Shown: in pieces, positions 57,431 to 64,000 of the stretch
Layout: each line of letters begins with the position of its first letter
Numbering within the stretch: position 1 is the stretch's first letter
From: Ignavibacteriota bacterium
GTDB lineage: Bacteria; Bacteroidota; Ignavibacteria; Palsa-1295
DNA length: 64,000 bases
NCBI GenBank assembly: GCA_003151825.1
Contig: PLYO01000029.1
Location: forward strand, 1 to 64,000
Direction: 5' to 3'
Program-made: the position numbers and the translations under genes
The notes under the pieces: model-generated
Told to the model about the DNA's origin: nothing
Databases searched by the model: none
What the model saw: the letters and a program-made list of their open reading frames with translations, nothing else

Positions 57431-58099
57431 TCACATAGCCATGCCGTTTAGCAGTTTGTGATTGATAGCATACTGTGTAAATTCAGCGTTATTGCGAAAT
57501 CCCATTTTTTCCATGATACGCGCGCGATTGGTAGAGATGGTCTTGACCGAGAGCGAAAGTTCCTCGCCGATTTCCTTGACCGTCTTACCGGCCGCGATCA
57601 GGCGGAAGACCTGAAACTCCCGGTTCGATAGCGATTCATGCGGCTTCGCGCCTTCTTCGACCATCCCGAAAACCAATTTTTCGGCAAGCGGCATACTCAT
57701 GTACCGGCCTCCGGCGGCTACCTTGCGGATGGCCTGGATAAGTTCTTCGGACGCGCTTTCTTTCGTTACGTAGCCCGCAGCCCCGGCCTTTAACATGCGG
57801 AGCGCGTATTGCTCCTCCGGATGAAAACTTAGGATGAGTACCGGGAGCTTGGTGAAGTCGCGCTTCATTTCGATCAGGACATCGAGCCCGGATCGGCCCG
57901 GCATCGAAATGTCGAGCAGCAACAGATCGAGTTTGGACTCCTCTTCGGCGGAGTCGGCCAGCAGTTTGCGGACCTTCTCGATGGTCTCGGCAGCATTATT
58001 CGCCTCCGCGACCACGAGGATGTCGGGCGTCTGCTGGACAATTTGCTTGAGCCCCTCGCGGACAATCGCGTGGTCGTCGGCGATAAGAATTCGGATCAT
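57431..58099 (-). CDS. NarL/FixJ-type response regulator
   Basis: The 222-residue protein has a receiver (IRILIADDHAIVREGLKQIV, phosphoacceptor Asp63 in LLLLDISMPGRSGLD, Lys in GAAGYVTKES) and a LuxR-type HTH (SLSNREFQVFRLIAAGKTVK, EIGEELSLSVKTISTNRARI, MEKMGFRNN). It should activate or repress transcription after phosphorylation by a histidine kinase that is not in the window. It lies 49 bp after recO. Confidence 0.94.
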   Translation of the reverse strand: MIRILIADDHAIVREGLKQIVQQTPDILVVAEANNAAETIEKVRKLLADSAEEESKLDLLLLDISMPGRSGLDVLIEMKRDFTKLPVLILSFHPEEQYALRMLKAGAAGYVTKESASEELIQAIRKVAAGGRYMSMPLAEKLVFGMVEEGAKPHESLSNREFQVFRLIAAGKTVKEIGEELSLSVKTISTNRARIMEKMGFRNNAEFTQYAINHKLLNGMAM

Positions 58100-58148
58100 A
58101 AAGATAGTTGGGGATCAAGGAAGATGTATGACATTCACTACACATCAT

Positions 58149-58805
58149 TTATAATTGCGCAAAGACTCCCGCGCTTTTCATCGATCGCGCGTTCACACCG
58201 GGCAGGTGGTCGGCAAAATAGCTCTGGAAAAAATAGGCGAGTTGCTTGAAATCGGCTTCGGAAATCCCCGATGCTTCCGCAGTGCTCTGTTCGATCGAGC
58301 GGAGTAAGGCGAGTCCGCGGCTCGATAATTTTTGGGCGGGGCCGAGATCGACTTCAAAACCCATGAGTTTTGCAAACGTAAGATAAAAGCGAAACTGCAC
58401 AGCGCGCGCGTCCAGAGCCTCCCATTTGGCGATGGCGTCGAGGGTGGAAACAAGGAGTTCAAATAGTTCTTGATTGGCCTCTTCATCGTGCATCGACCGT
58501 AGCACGAGTTCGACAATGTTCGTCGCCGTTTCGATCCGCTCCAAACTTCGAAGGATTCCCAGATTTGGCTCGTGAAGGCCTGCGTCGGAAAGAAGATGAA
58601 GGGCGTCCGGCCGCTCGCTCTTGTAAAGGACAACATAGGAGTATGCAAACATTTCGAGCGCTCCCTTAAATTTACTTTTTTGTTCGCGAGCGCCTTTGGC
58701 GATGACATCGATCTTGCCGAAATTGCGCGTGTAGAGCGTGGCCAGCTTCGAAGTATCCCCTTGCTTGCGGCCCCGAAGCACGATGGCGTCCGTTTTGACA
58801 ATCAT
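58149..58805 (-). CDS. recO: DNA repair protein RecO
   Basis: RecO helps RecR load RecA onto SSB-coated gaps in the RecF pathway. The 218-residue protein has the N-terminal OB domain (IVKTDAIVLRGRKQGDTSKL, ATLYTRNFGKIDVIAKGARE, QKSKFKGALEMFAYSYVVLY) and the helical C-terminal part (YLTFAKLMGFEVDLGP). No cysteine pairs remain, so the zinc finger found in some RecO proteins is absent. It is 71 bp from folE, with a REP between them. Confidence 0.92.
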   Translation of the reverse strand: MIVKTDAIVLRGRKQGDTSKLATLYTRNFGKIDVIAKGAREQKSKFKGALEMFAYSYVVLYKSERPDALHLLSDAGLHEPNLGILRSLERIETATNIVELVLRSMHDEEANQELFELLVSTLDAIAKWEALDARAVQFRFYLTFAKLMGFEVDLGPAQKLSSRGLALLRSIEQSTAEASGISEADFKQLAYFFQSYFADHLPGVNARSMKSAGVFAQL

Positions 58806-58852
58806 TAGGGCTTCATAACCATTCCGCGTTCGTCTTGGATTCCGAGTCGTTT

Positions 58853-58880
58853 GTAGCCGTGACCTTCAGGTCACGACTAC
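58853..58880. repeat. GTGACCTTCAGGTCAC REP overlapping the folE stop
   Basis: GTAGCCGTGACCTTCAGGTC and ACGACTAC form a palindrome. The folE stop TAG is complementary to CTA at 58877-58879, at the edge of the REP. Confidence 0.7.
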
Positions 58881-59551
58881 TTTGCGGAAACGAGTGTCAT
58901 AAATTCCGCGCGCGTTTGCGGTTGCTTGAATGCGCCGAGCATGGCGCTCGTCGTGGTTATGGAATTTTGTTTTTGCACGCCGCGCATCATCATGCATAAG
59001 TGCCGTGCTTCGCAAATGACGGCCACGCCCGTCGGATCGAGATATTGGACGATGGTATCGGCAATCTGGCGCGTCATCCGTTCCTGCACTTGCAAGCGGC
59101 GCGCGAAGACCTCGACCATCCTCGGCAGCTTCGAAAGCCCGACAATTTTTCCATTCGGAATATAGGCAATATGGACGCGGCCGTAAAAGGGAAGCAGGTG
59201 GTGCTCGCACATGGAGAAAAAATCGATGTCCTTAACGACAACCATTTCATCGTACTGCTCTTCGAAGATCGCGCCGTTCAAAATTTTGTCGATATTGGCG
59301 TCGTAGCCGCTCGTTAAAAATTCCCATGCGCGTGCCACACGGTGCGGGGTGCGCCATAGCCCGACGCGATCGGGGTCTTCGCCGATTTCTTCGAGAATGG
59401 TCCGCGTGGCTGCGCGCAACGCGGGATTGGAATCCGGCTCGCCCTCGGCGGGGCCAAGCGTACAGGGTGAAGCGAGAAGTTCCTCGCGCTCGGTAGAGGG
59501 AATGTCCCCCATATCGAGCGTGCGTTCGGGGAGAGTTGTGATTGGAGCCAT
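58877..59551 (-). CDS. folE: GTP cyclohydrolase I
   Basis: FolE converts GTP to 7,8-dihydroneopterin triphosphate, the first step to folate and to the preQ0/queuosine pathway. From ATG 59551 the protein has 224 residues. It shows [14 protein letters not shown], the zinc region [40 protein letters not shown] and the C-terminal zinc ligand site [20 protein letters not shown]. It starts 9 bp after the queD stop, so the two genes are one unit and supply the same pathway start. Confidence 0.96.
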   Translation of the reverse strand: MAPITTLPERTLDMGDIPSTEREELLASPCTLGPAEGEPDSNPALRAATRTILEEIGEDPDRVGLWRTPHRVARAWEFLTSGYDANIDKILNGAIFEEQYDEMVVVKDIDFFSMCEHHLLPFYGRVHIAYIPNGKIVGLSKLPRMVEVFARRLQVQERMTRQIADTIVQYLDPTGVAVICEARHLCMMMRGVQKQNSITTTSAMLGAFKQPQTRAEFMTLVSAK

Positions 59552-59560
59552 GATTCTCAA

Positions 59561-59965
59561 TTATCCAAAGTATTCGGCAAAATTATTGTCGCTTTCCGCT
59601 ACGCGGACGGAGTGAAGCGTGCCTTCCGTAATGCGGCCTTCGAGGAGCTGCCAGAATACGAGCGCGATATTCTCCGCCGTCGGAATAATGCCGGCGAGTT
59701 CCGGCACGTCGTAATTCAAATGCTTGTGATCGACTTTGGTAAGGATAAACTCTTCGATTAGCTCGCCTAATTTTTTCAAGTCGATCACATAGCCGGTCTC
59801 TGGATCGGGCTCGCCGGCGACGGTTACTTCGATTTCATAATTATGGCCGTGACCGTGAACGTTGTTGCACTTATCGAACACGGCCTCGTTTTGTGCGTCC
59901 GTAAACTTCGGATTGAAGAGCCGGTGTGCGGCGGAAAAATGCGCCTTGCGCGTGACGTAAACCAC
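59561..59965 (-). CDS. queD: 6-carboxytetrahydropterin synthase (QueD/PTPS family)
   Basis: QueD makes 6-carboxytetrahydropterin from FolE's product on the way to queuosine. The 134-residue protein has FSAAHRLFNPKF (zinc His), the catalytic Cys in KCNNVHGHGHNYEIEVTV with two more zinc His, the MVIDLKKLGELI-like segment (YVIDLKKLGELIEEFILTKV), DHKHLNYD, and PTAENIALVFWQLL. It starts with GTG at 59965. It is directly upstream of folE. A TTACGAATTACGAAT repeat lies immediately upstream. Confidence 0.95.
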   Translation of the reverse strand: MVYVTRKAHFSAAHRLFNPKFTDAQNEAVFDKCNNVHGHGHNYEIEVTVAGEPDPETGYVIDLKKLGELIEEFILTKVDHKHLNYDVPELAGIIPTAENIALVFWQLLEGRITEGTLHSVRVAESDNNFAEYFG

Positions 59966-59970
59966 GGTGT

Positions 59971-59997
59971 CAATTACGAATTACGAATTACGAATGA
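59971..59997. repeat. TTACGAA tandem repeat upstream of queD
   Basis: CAATTACGAATTACGAATTA continues to CGAATG as three to four 8-bp units TTACGAAT. It begins 6 bp before the GTG start codon. Confidence 0.65.
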
Positions 59998-60008
59998 TGG
60001 GAAAGCAC

Positions 60009-63000
60009 TTATTCTCCGAGTACGATCATCGTCTTCTCGTCGCGCATGAGCGTGGGTTGGTAGCTTGGCGCGGCGGAGCCTGCGGGCCAGGTCCAGGTCG
60101 TGATATAGTGATAGGCGCCGCTCACAAGCGCGCTTGCATCGATCTCGATCGTCTGAGTTCCCGTTTGAACATCCACATCGAAGGGAACCAGCACTTTCGC
60201 CCCTAAAGCATTATAGATTTCGAGCTTCAAATGACCCGCCGTATGGACCGTGACGGTAATCGCCGTGCGCGCGCCAAACGGATTCGGATTATTCTGCGCC
60301 ACATCGATGGGCGGCGCGACGAGCGCGACGCGGTCGTTTGTATCGCATTGCTCGATTTGAATAAGGCCGTCCGATACGGTTGAAAGCGTTGCCAGCGAGG
60401 CGCCAAACAAGGCACTATCTATGAGGTGAACGTCTGCAGTGTTCGCCGTCGGCTCCAAAATCTCGAAGGGAAGTTCCGCGATGGTCGGCGTGCCCACGAG
60501 CGGAGTGGGGAACGTCGCCGTAATTTCTTTATCGCCAATCGAATGCGTAATCGTCGAGTACGTAGGAGCGTTCCCACTTTCGATGCTCGATGTTATAGGC
60601 GCGAGCGGCGCTCGTAAATCGAGCTGCATGGGATTGAACGTGACGCGGAACGTGACAGACGAGATCGCAGCTGCCGTCACGTTGTTGAGCACACGCACCG
60701 GCACATTCACAATGTCGCCGGGCCGCCCGGCAACGGTATCGATGGCGAGCTCGACCCTAACTGCTTTACCGATTCCATATCCCGAAAGATTTGCGAGCGA
60801 AATGGTATCGCCGCCGCTCGTGGTAACTAAATTGGAGGAAGCATTTCCCGCTCGCTGTGCTTTATAGCGAAGGCAAATCATCGCGATCATGCTGTCGGCA
60901 ATCGAGGTCTTCGCACCGTTCGAAACAATTTCAAATTCGCCGCTCAGTCCGCCGGAAACGAATATGGAATCGAGCGGAACGGCAATGCATGAATAATTCG
61001 TGATACGAACGCATTTCGTCGTAACGCTCGAATCGCCGACGGCGGTGCTGTCGAATTGAATAAACGTATCGAGCGAGGTAATGGCCGGCGGCACGGAAAC
61101 CTTCGCGGTGATGGGAACCGTGACCGGCGCGCCGTTCGAACATGTGAGCGTCAGCGTGGCAGAAAACGGACCAAGCGTCTGAGCGGGAACGATAATTACG
61201 ACGGAATCCCGAGCGCCAGGCGCGAGCGTTGCCGGTGGATTGTGTACGATGGTTGCCGAACCAGCGGGGGAGAGAGTGGCCGTGATATTTTGCAGCGCAA
61301 CCTTGCCGGTATTGCCGATGGTAACCGTGCGCGTGGCGGAAGATCCTAACGCAATGCAGCCTATATCGATTGCGCCGGATGTCGAAAGCGCGCCTTCGAT
61401 GCCTTTACCGCGCAGCATAAAGGTTGTATCCACGCCAAATCCAATCGTATCGAACGCGGTCGTCTCGGTTGCCTCATTGGTATCCTGCGGACAAAATTGA
61501 AGCGTGACCGAATCGCTTTCGCCAGGCGCAAGCACAATTGGCAAAGACCCTACATAAGAGAACGGCGGTGTAAAAACCGCATTCGTATCGAGCACAAGCG
61601 TATCGGTCCCGATATTCTTGAGTTGAATGGTGGTATCCTTGCATCCGCCCGTCGCGACCTGTCCGAAATCGATGACATTCACCATTTGAAGAATGCCGAA
61701 GCCCGTATGCGCGAGCAGTTCGACGGAATCGGTGCTCGGCACATCCGTTCCAAGCTTCATCGTTGCCGAGAAGCTGCCCGTATCGGTCGAGCAAAAACGA
61801 ATGTCGATGGGAATGCTATCGTTCGGCTGCAGAACTTTGGGAAGTATTGGTGAAACCGGAGTGAACCCGGAGATGGCAACCAAACCGCTCTGGAGAATAA
61901 GCGTATCGTTGCCCGTATTCTTCGCATAAAAAATAGAATCCTTGCACGAATCAAAATGCACCAGGCCAAAGTCTATCAGCGTTGGCATCGAGAGAATTCC
62001 AATTATTCCGCTGCCGATGAGCGTCAGTGTTACTGGGCTTTGCGGCGCATCGCCGATAATAGAATCGTAGGCCGTTCGCAGATCGGTATCCGCCGGACAC
62101 CAGCGGAGGTGTAGTGTATCGCTGCCGTTGGGTGGAACGAAAATCGGAAGGTGATCGGGCGTCGTGAAGTATCCGTCCGTCGCCGGGAATGTTGTTGTAA
62201 GTAATTCGGCGGAAATAGCGAGCGTGTCTTTGCCCGGATTGGAGACGATGACGAACGAGTCCTTGCAATCGCCGATATGCACAAGGCCGAAATTGAGCGT
62301 GTCCGGATGAATGATCATCTGAGGCTGAACTCCGCAGCCGGTGAGCGCGATGTCCGTGGTCCCTGCGTCCGTGAATATGCGGAGCACCGCATTCATTGGG
62401 CACTGGACGGAGTCCGGGCAAAACTGAAGTGTGATCGCAAACGACGCGCCCGGAGCGACCGATTGCGGCAGCAGGTAATTGACAATTTTGAATTGCCCAT
62501 TATTTACTCCCAGGAGCTTCGCAGAGTCTATACTAAGCGCCGATTTCCCGATGGAATACACGACGACCGTCGTATCGTCCGAGCATTTTCCGACAAGCAC
62601 ATCACCGAAGTCGATCGTCACTGGATGAATGGAATCTTTTGGCGGGCCGGTAATTTTCACAATCATGCCGCTCGTATGCGACATGGTGCCGGACGGAATG
62701 TAGTCATAGGGAGGATTAGCTGCTATATTATCGTTTTGCACCGCGACCACATAAAGTTCCGTATCCATGGGATTTGTCGAGAGTGTATCACCCCATGTCC
62801 ATTTTGCTGTGTGGCTGGCGGGATCGAGGACAGGATATACCTGAGCCGGTAGCCACAACCCCGGCGGCGTGCTTGACCATGAATAAAACACTTGGATCTC
62901 AAGCGGAAACGTGGGAAGGCCGTCCCAATATTCCGCATAGCCGCGCACGATGGCTGAATCCGCCGTCAACGTTACACTCTGAATGGATGGCCCGGTGTAG

Positions 63001-64000
63001 CCGTTGCTCGCCGAATAATAATTGGCGCTCGATGGACTGGCGGTTTTGGAAACCATTCCGTTGATGCGGATGCGTCCCAAACCACCCGCGCCGCCGCTAT
63101 TTTGCCCCGAACCACCCACGCCGCCGTTCTCTGTAATCGAGGATGATGAGCCGATCACAACAGAATCGCGCGCGCCAATGGAAATGGCGCCGCCAGCCCC
63201 GCCGCCGCCGCCGGCGCCGTTCGCAAATCCGGCATGGCCGTTCGAGCCATTGCCTCCATTTGCAGTAATACCCCCGCTCGGCAGCGAAAAGCTCGCAAAA
63301 CTGGTAAGCTCGATCGCGCCGCCGCCGCCGCCGCCGGAGCCACCTTCTTCCGTTGTGATACGCGTACAATTCCCTGCGCCGCCGCCTGAACCGCCAAAGA
63401 GTGGAACCAGCATTGGGTTCCCAACTAATTGTCCAGCGTTGGCACCCGGGCCACCTCCGTTTCCGCCCGGTGCTTCATTGCCGCCACCGCCGCCTCCATA
63501 ATTCGTCAAGTAATCGGTGGTACTTCCACCAGCTGAAGCTCCGCCATATCCTCCTGCCGGACTATTGCCTTTACCACCGTTCTGACCGCTCGTGCCAAAC
63601 GGATGTCCCGTGCCGCCGCCGCCGCCGTCGTCGCCGCCGGAGCCAGAATGCTGCTCGCCATTAGCGCCTGTAGCGCCGCTGAGTCCTGAACCTCCATTCC
63701 ATGCGGTCGAATTTGCCGCGCCGGTTCCCGTACCGCCGGGGCCGTTCGAACCATCGTTATCGCCGCCGCCGCCCGTATAACCCGCGCCGCCCGCGCCGGG
63801 ATAGCCGCTTCCGCCGCCGCCGCCGCCGGGTCCGCCCGCGCCGCCGGAAGTGCCGGTCACTCCAGGAGAGGCGCTGGCGCTAAGGGTAGCGCTGACAAGC
63901 CGGATGGGACCCATCGAAAGAATGCGGAGTGGTAAATAGGCCTGATTGCCGGGAGTGGAAGGATCGGGATCGGTTGCCGGGAGCGTGAATGTGCCGCTCG
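60009..64000 (-). CDS. Glycine-rich T9SS cargo with ASPM-like units and cohesin-like domain, N-terminus beyond the right edge
   Basis: The frame is open past the track start (ATG 63914) to the window edge, so at least 1330 residues are visible and the N-terminus is missing. Order: a Gly-rich low-complexity block of about 280 residues (GGAGGPGGGGGGSGYPGAGG), a linker with an Ig-like segment, six or so ASPM-like units (IDFGDVLVGKCSDDTTVV, LNFGLVHIGDCKDSFVIV), a cohesin-like domain (AGRPGDIVNVPVRVLNNVTA ... VTFRVTFNPMQLDLR), and a sorting domain (DVAQNNPNPFGARTAITVTV). The sorting domain is followed by a run of about 60 residues to the end. Cell-surface or matrix role inferred. Confidence 0.85.
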   Translation of the reverse strand, partial: SGTFTLPATDPDPSTPGNQAYLPLRILSMGPIRLVSATLSASASPGVTGTSGGAGGPGGGGGGSGYPGAGGAGYTGGGGDNDGSNGPGGTGTGAANSTAWNGGSGLSGATGANGEQHSGSGGDDGGGGGTGHPFGTSGQNGGKGNSPAGGYGGASAGGSTTDYLTNYGGGGGGNEAPGGNGGGPGANAGQLVGNPMLVPLFGGSGGGAGNCTRITTEEGGSGGGGGGAIELTSFASFSLPSGGITANGGNGSNGHAGFANGAGGGGGAGGAISIGARDSVVIGSSSSITENGGVGGSGQNSGGAGGLGRIRINGMVSKTASPSSANYYSASNGYTGPSIQSVTLTADSAIVRGYAEYWDGLPTFPLEIQVFYSWSSTPPGLWLPAQVYPVLDPASHTAKWTWGDTLSTNPMDTELYVVAVQNDNIAANPPYDYIPSGTMSHTSGMIVKITGPPKDSIHPVTIDFGDVLVGKCSDDTTVVVYSIGKSALSIDSAKLLGVNNGQFKIVNYLLPQSVAPGASFAITLQFCPDSVQCPMNAVLRIFTDAGTTDIALTGCGVQPQMIIHPDTLNFGLVHIGDCKDSFVIVSNPGKDTLAISAELLTTTFPATDGYFTTPDHLPIFVPPNGSDTLHLRWCPADTDLRTAYDSIIGDAPQSPVTLTLIGSGIIGILSMPTLIDFGLVHFDSCKDSIFYAKNTGNDTLILQSGLVAISGFTPVSPILPKVLQPNDSIPIDIRFCSTDTGSFSATMKLGTDVPSTDSVELLAHTGFGILQMVNVIDFGQVATGGCKDTTIQLKNIGTDTLVLDTNAVFTPPFSYVGSLPIVLAPGESDSVTLQFCPQDTNEATETTAFDTIGFGVDTTFMLRGKGIEGALSTSGAIDIGCIALGSSATRTVTIGNTGKVALQNITATLSPAGSATIVHNPPATLAPGARDSVVIIVPAQTLGPFSATLTLTCSNGAPVTVPITAKVSVPPAITSLDTFIQFDSTAVGDSSVTTKCVRITNYSCIAVPLDSIFVSGGLSGEFEIVSNGAKTSIADSMIAMICLRYKAQRAGNASSNLVTTSGGDTISLANLSGYGIGKAVRVELAIDTVAGRPGDIVNVPVRVLNNVTAAAISSVTFRVTFNPMQLDLRAPLAPITSSIESGNAPTYSTITHSIGDKEITATFPTPLVGTPTIAELPFEILEPTANTADVHLIDSALFGASLATLSTVSDGLIQIEQCDTNDRVALVAPPIDVAQNNPNPFGARTAITVTVHTAGHLKLEIYNALGAKVLVPFDVDVQTGTQTIEIDASALVSGAYHYITTWTWPAGSAAPSYQPTLMRDEKTMIVLGE

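Noticed and set aside
63022-63501. Proline-rich plus-strand ORF
   Set aside because: It is the antisense shadow of the Gly-rich coding block.

Overview
The window looks like chromosome from a Bacteroidota/Chlorobiota-type (FCB group) bacterium, perhaps an Ignavibacteria- or Kapabacteria-like lineage; that placement is inference from content, not from a marker search. Six long secreted proteins end in, or contain close to the end, a type IX secretion (T9SS) type A sorting domain with an [SY]PNPF-type motif. The T9SS regulator PorX is present, as are a carboxypeptidase-regulatory TonB-dependent receptor with its DUF4249 partner lipoprotein. Several gene starts are preceded by TAnnTTTG, the -7 element typical of Bacteroidota promoters. 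No rRNA, tRNA, CRISPR array, prophage or complete IS element was seen.

Layout. 0-8.6 kb: edge-truncated secreted protein, small XRE regulator, mazG, a membrane protein, an Omp28-like T9SS cargo, a TldE/PmbA-like protein, and an ArsR regulator coupled to an SRPBCC protein. 8.6-12.1 kb: a small accessory island with a VapBC-like pair, a DinD/BRO-like tail present twice around a DUF4926 gene, a lipoprotein, and a DUF5615/DUF433 toxin-antitoxin pair between direct repeats. 12.1-26 kb: ahcY, a beta-propeller T9SS cargo, dedA, rseP, rsmG, a GH57 glucanotransferase with a GT2 glycosyltransferase, and the TonB receptor with DUF4249. 26-45 kb: a signalling hub with three ECF-type sigma/anti-sigma modules, a sigma54 activator, dnaA with a possible oriC, anmK and porX. 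45-53 kb: a second VapBC-like pair, a methyltransferase, an S8 protease T9SS cargo, ssb, DUF2127, pfkA and two REP-associated tyrosine transposases (RAYTs). 53-64 kb: a large T9SS cargo, a small XRE protein, a NarL-type regulator, recO, folE, queD and a glycine-rich T9SS cargo cut by the right edge.

Two themes stand out. First, surface proteins and the machinery that could control them sit together. One operon-like run (38.8-43.1 kb, just before porX) encodes a sigma-like factor, a membrane anti-sigma-like protein, a lipoprotein that resembles the periplasmic part of that anti-sigma protein, and an Ig-repeat T9SS cargo. A second module fuses an anti-sigma-like N-terminus to an outer-membrane-barrel-like C-terminus. 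Second, the window is packed with small palindromic repeats of many families. They lie immediately after stop codons, sometimes supply the stop codon, flank the two RAYT genes, and in at least eight genes are read in frame as protein (MazG, GH57, methyltransferase, S8 protease, anti-sigma barrel protein, TonB receptor, DUF4249 lipoprotein, DedA).
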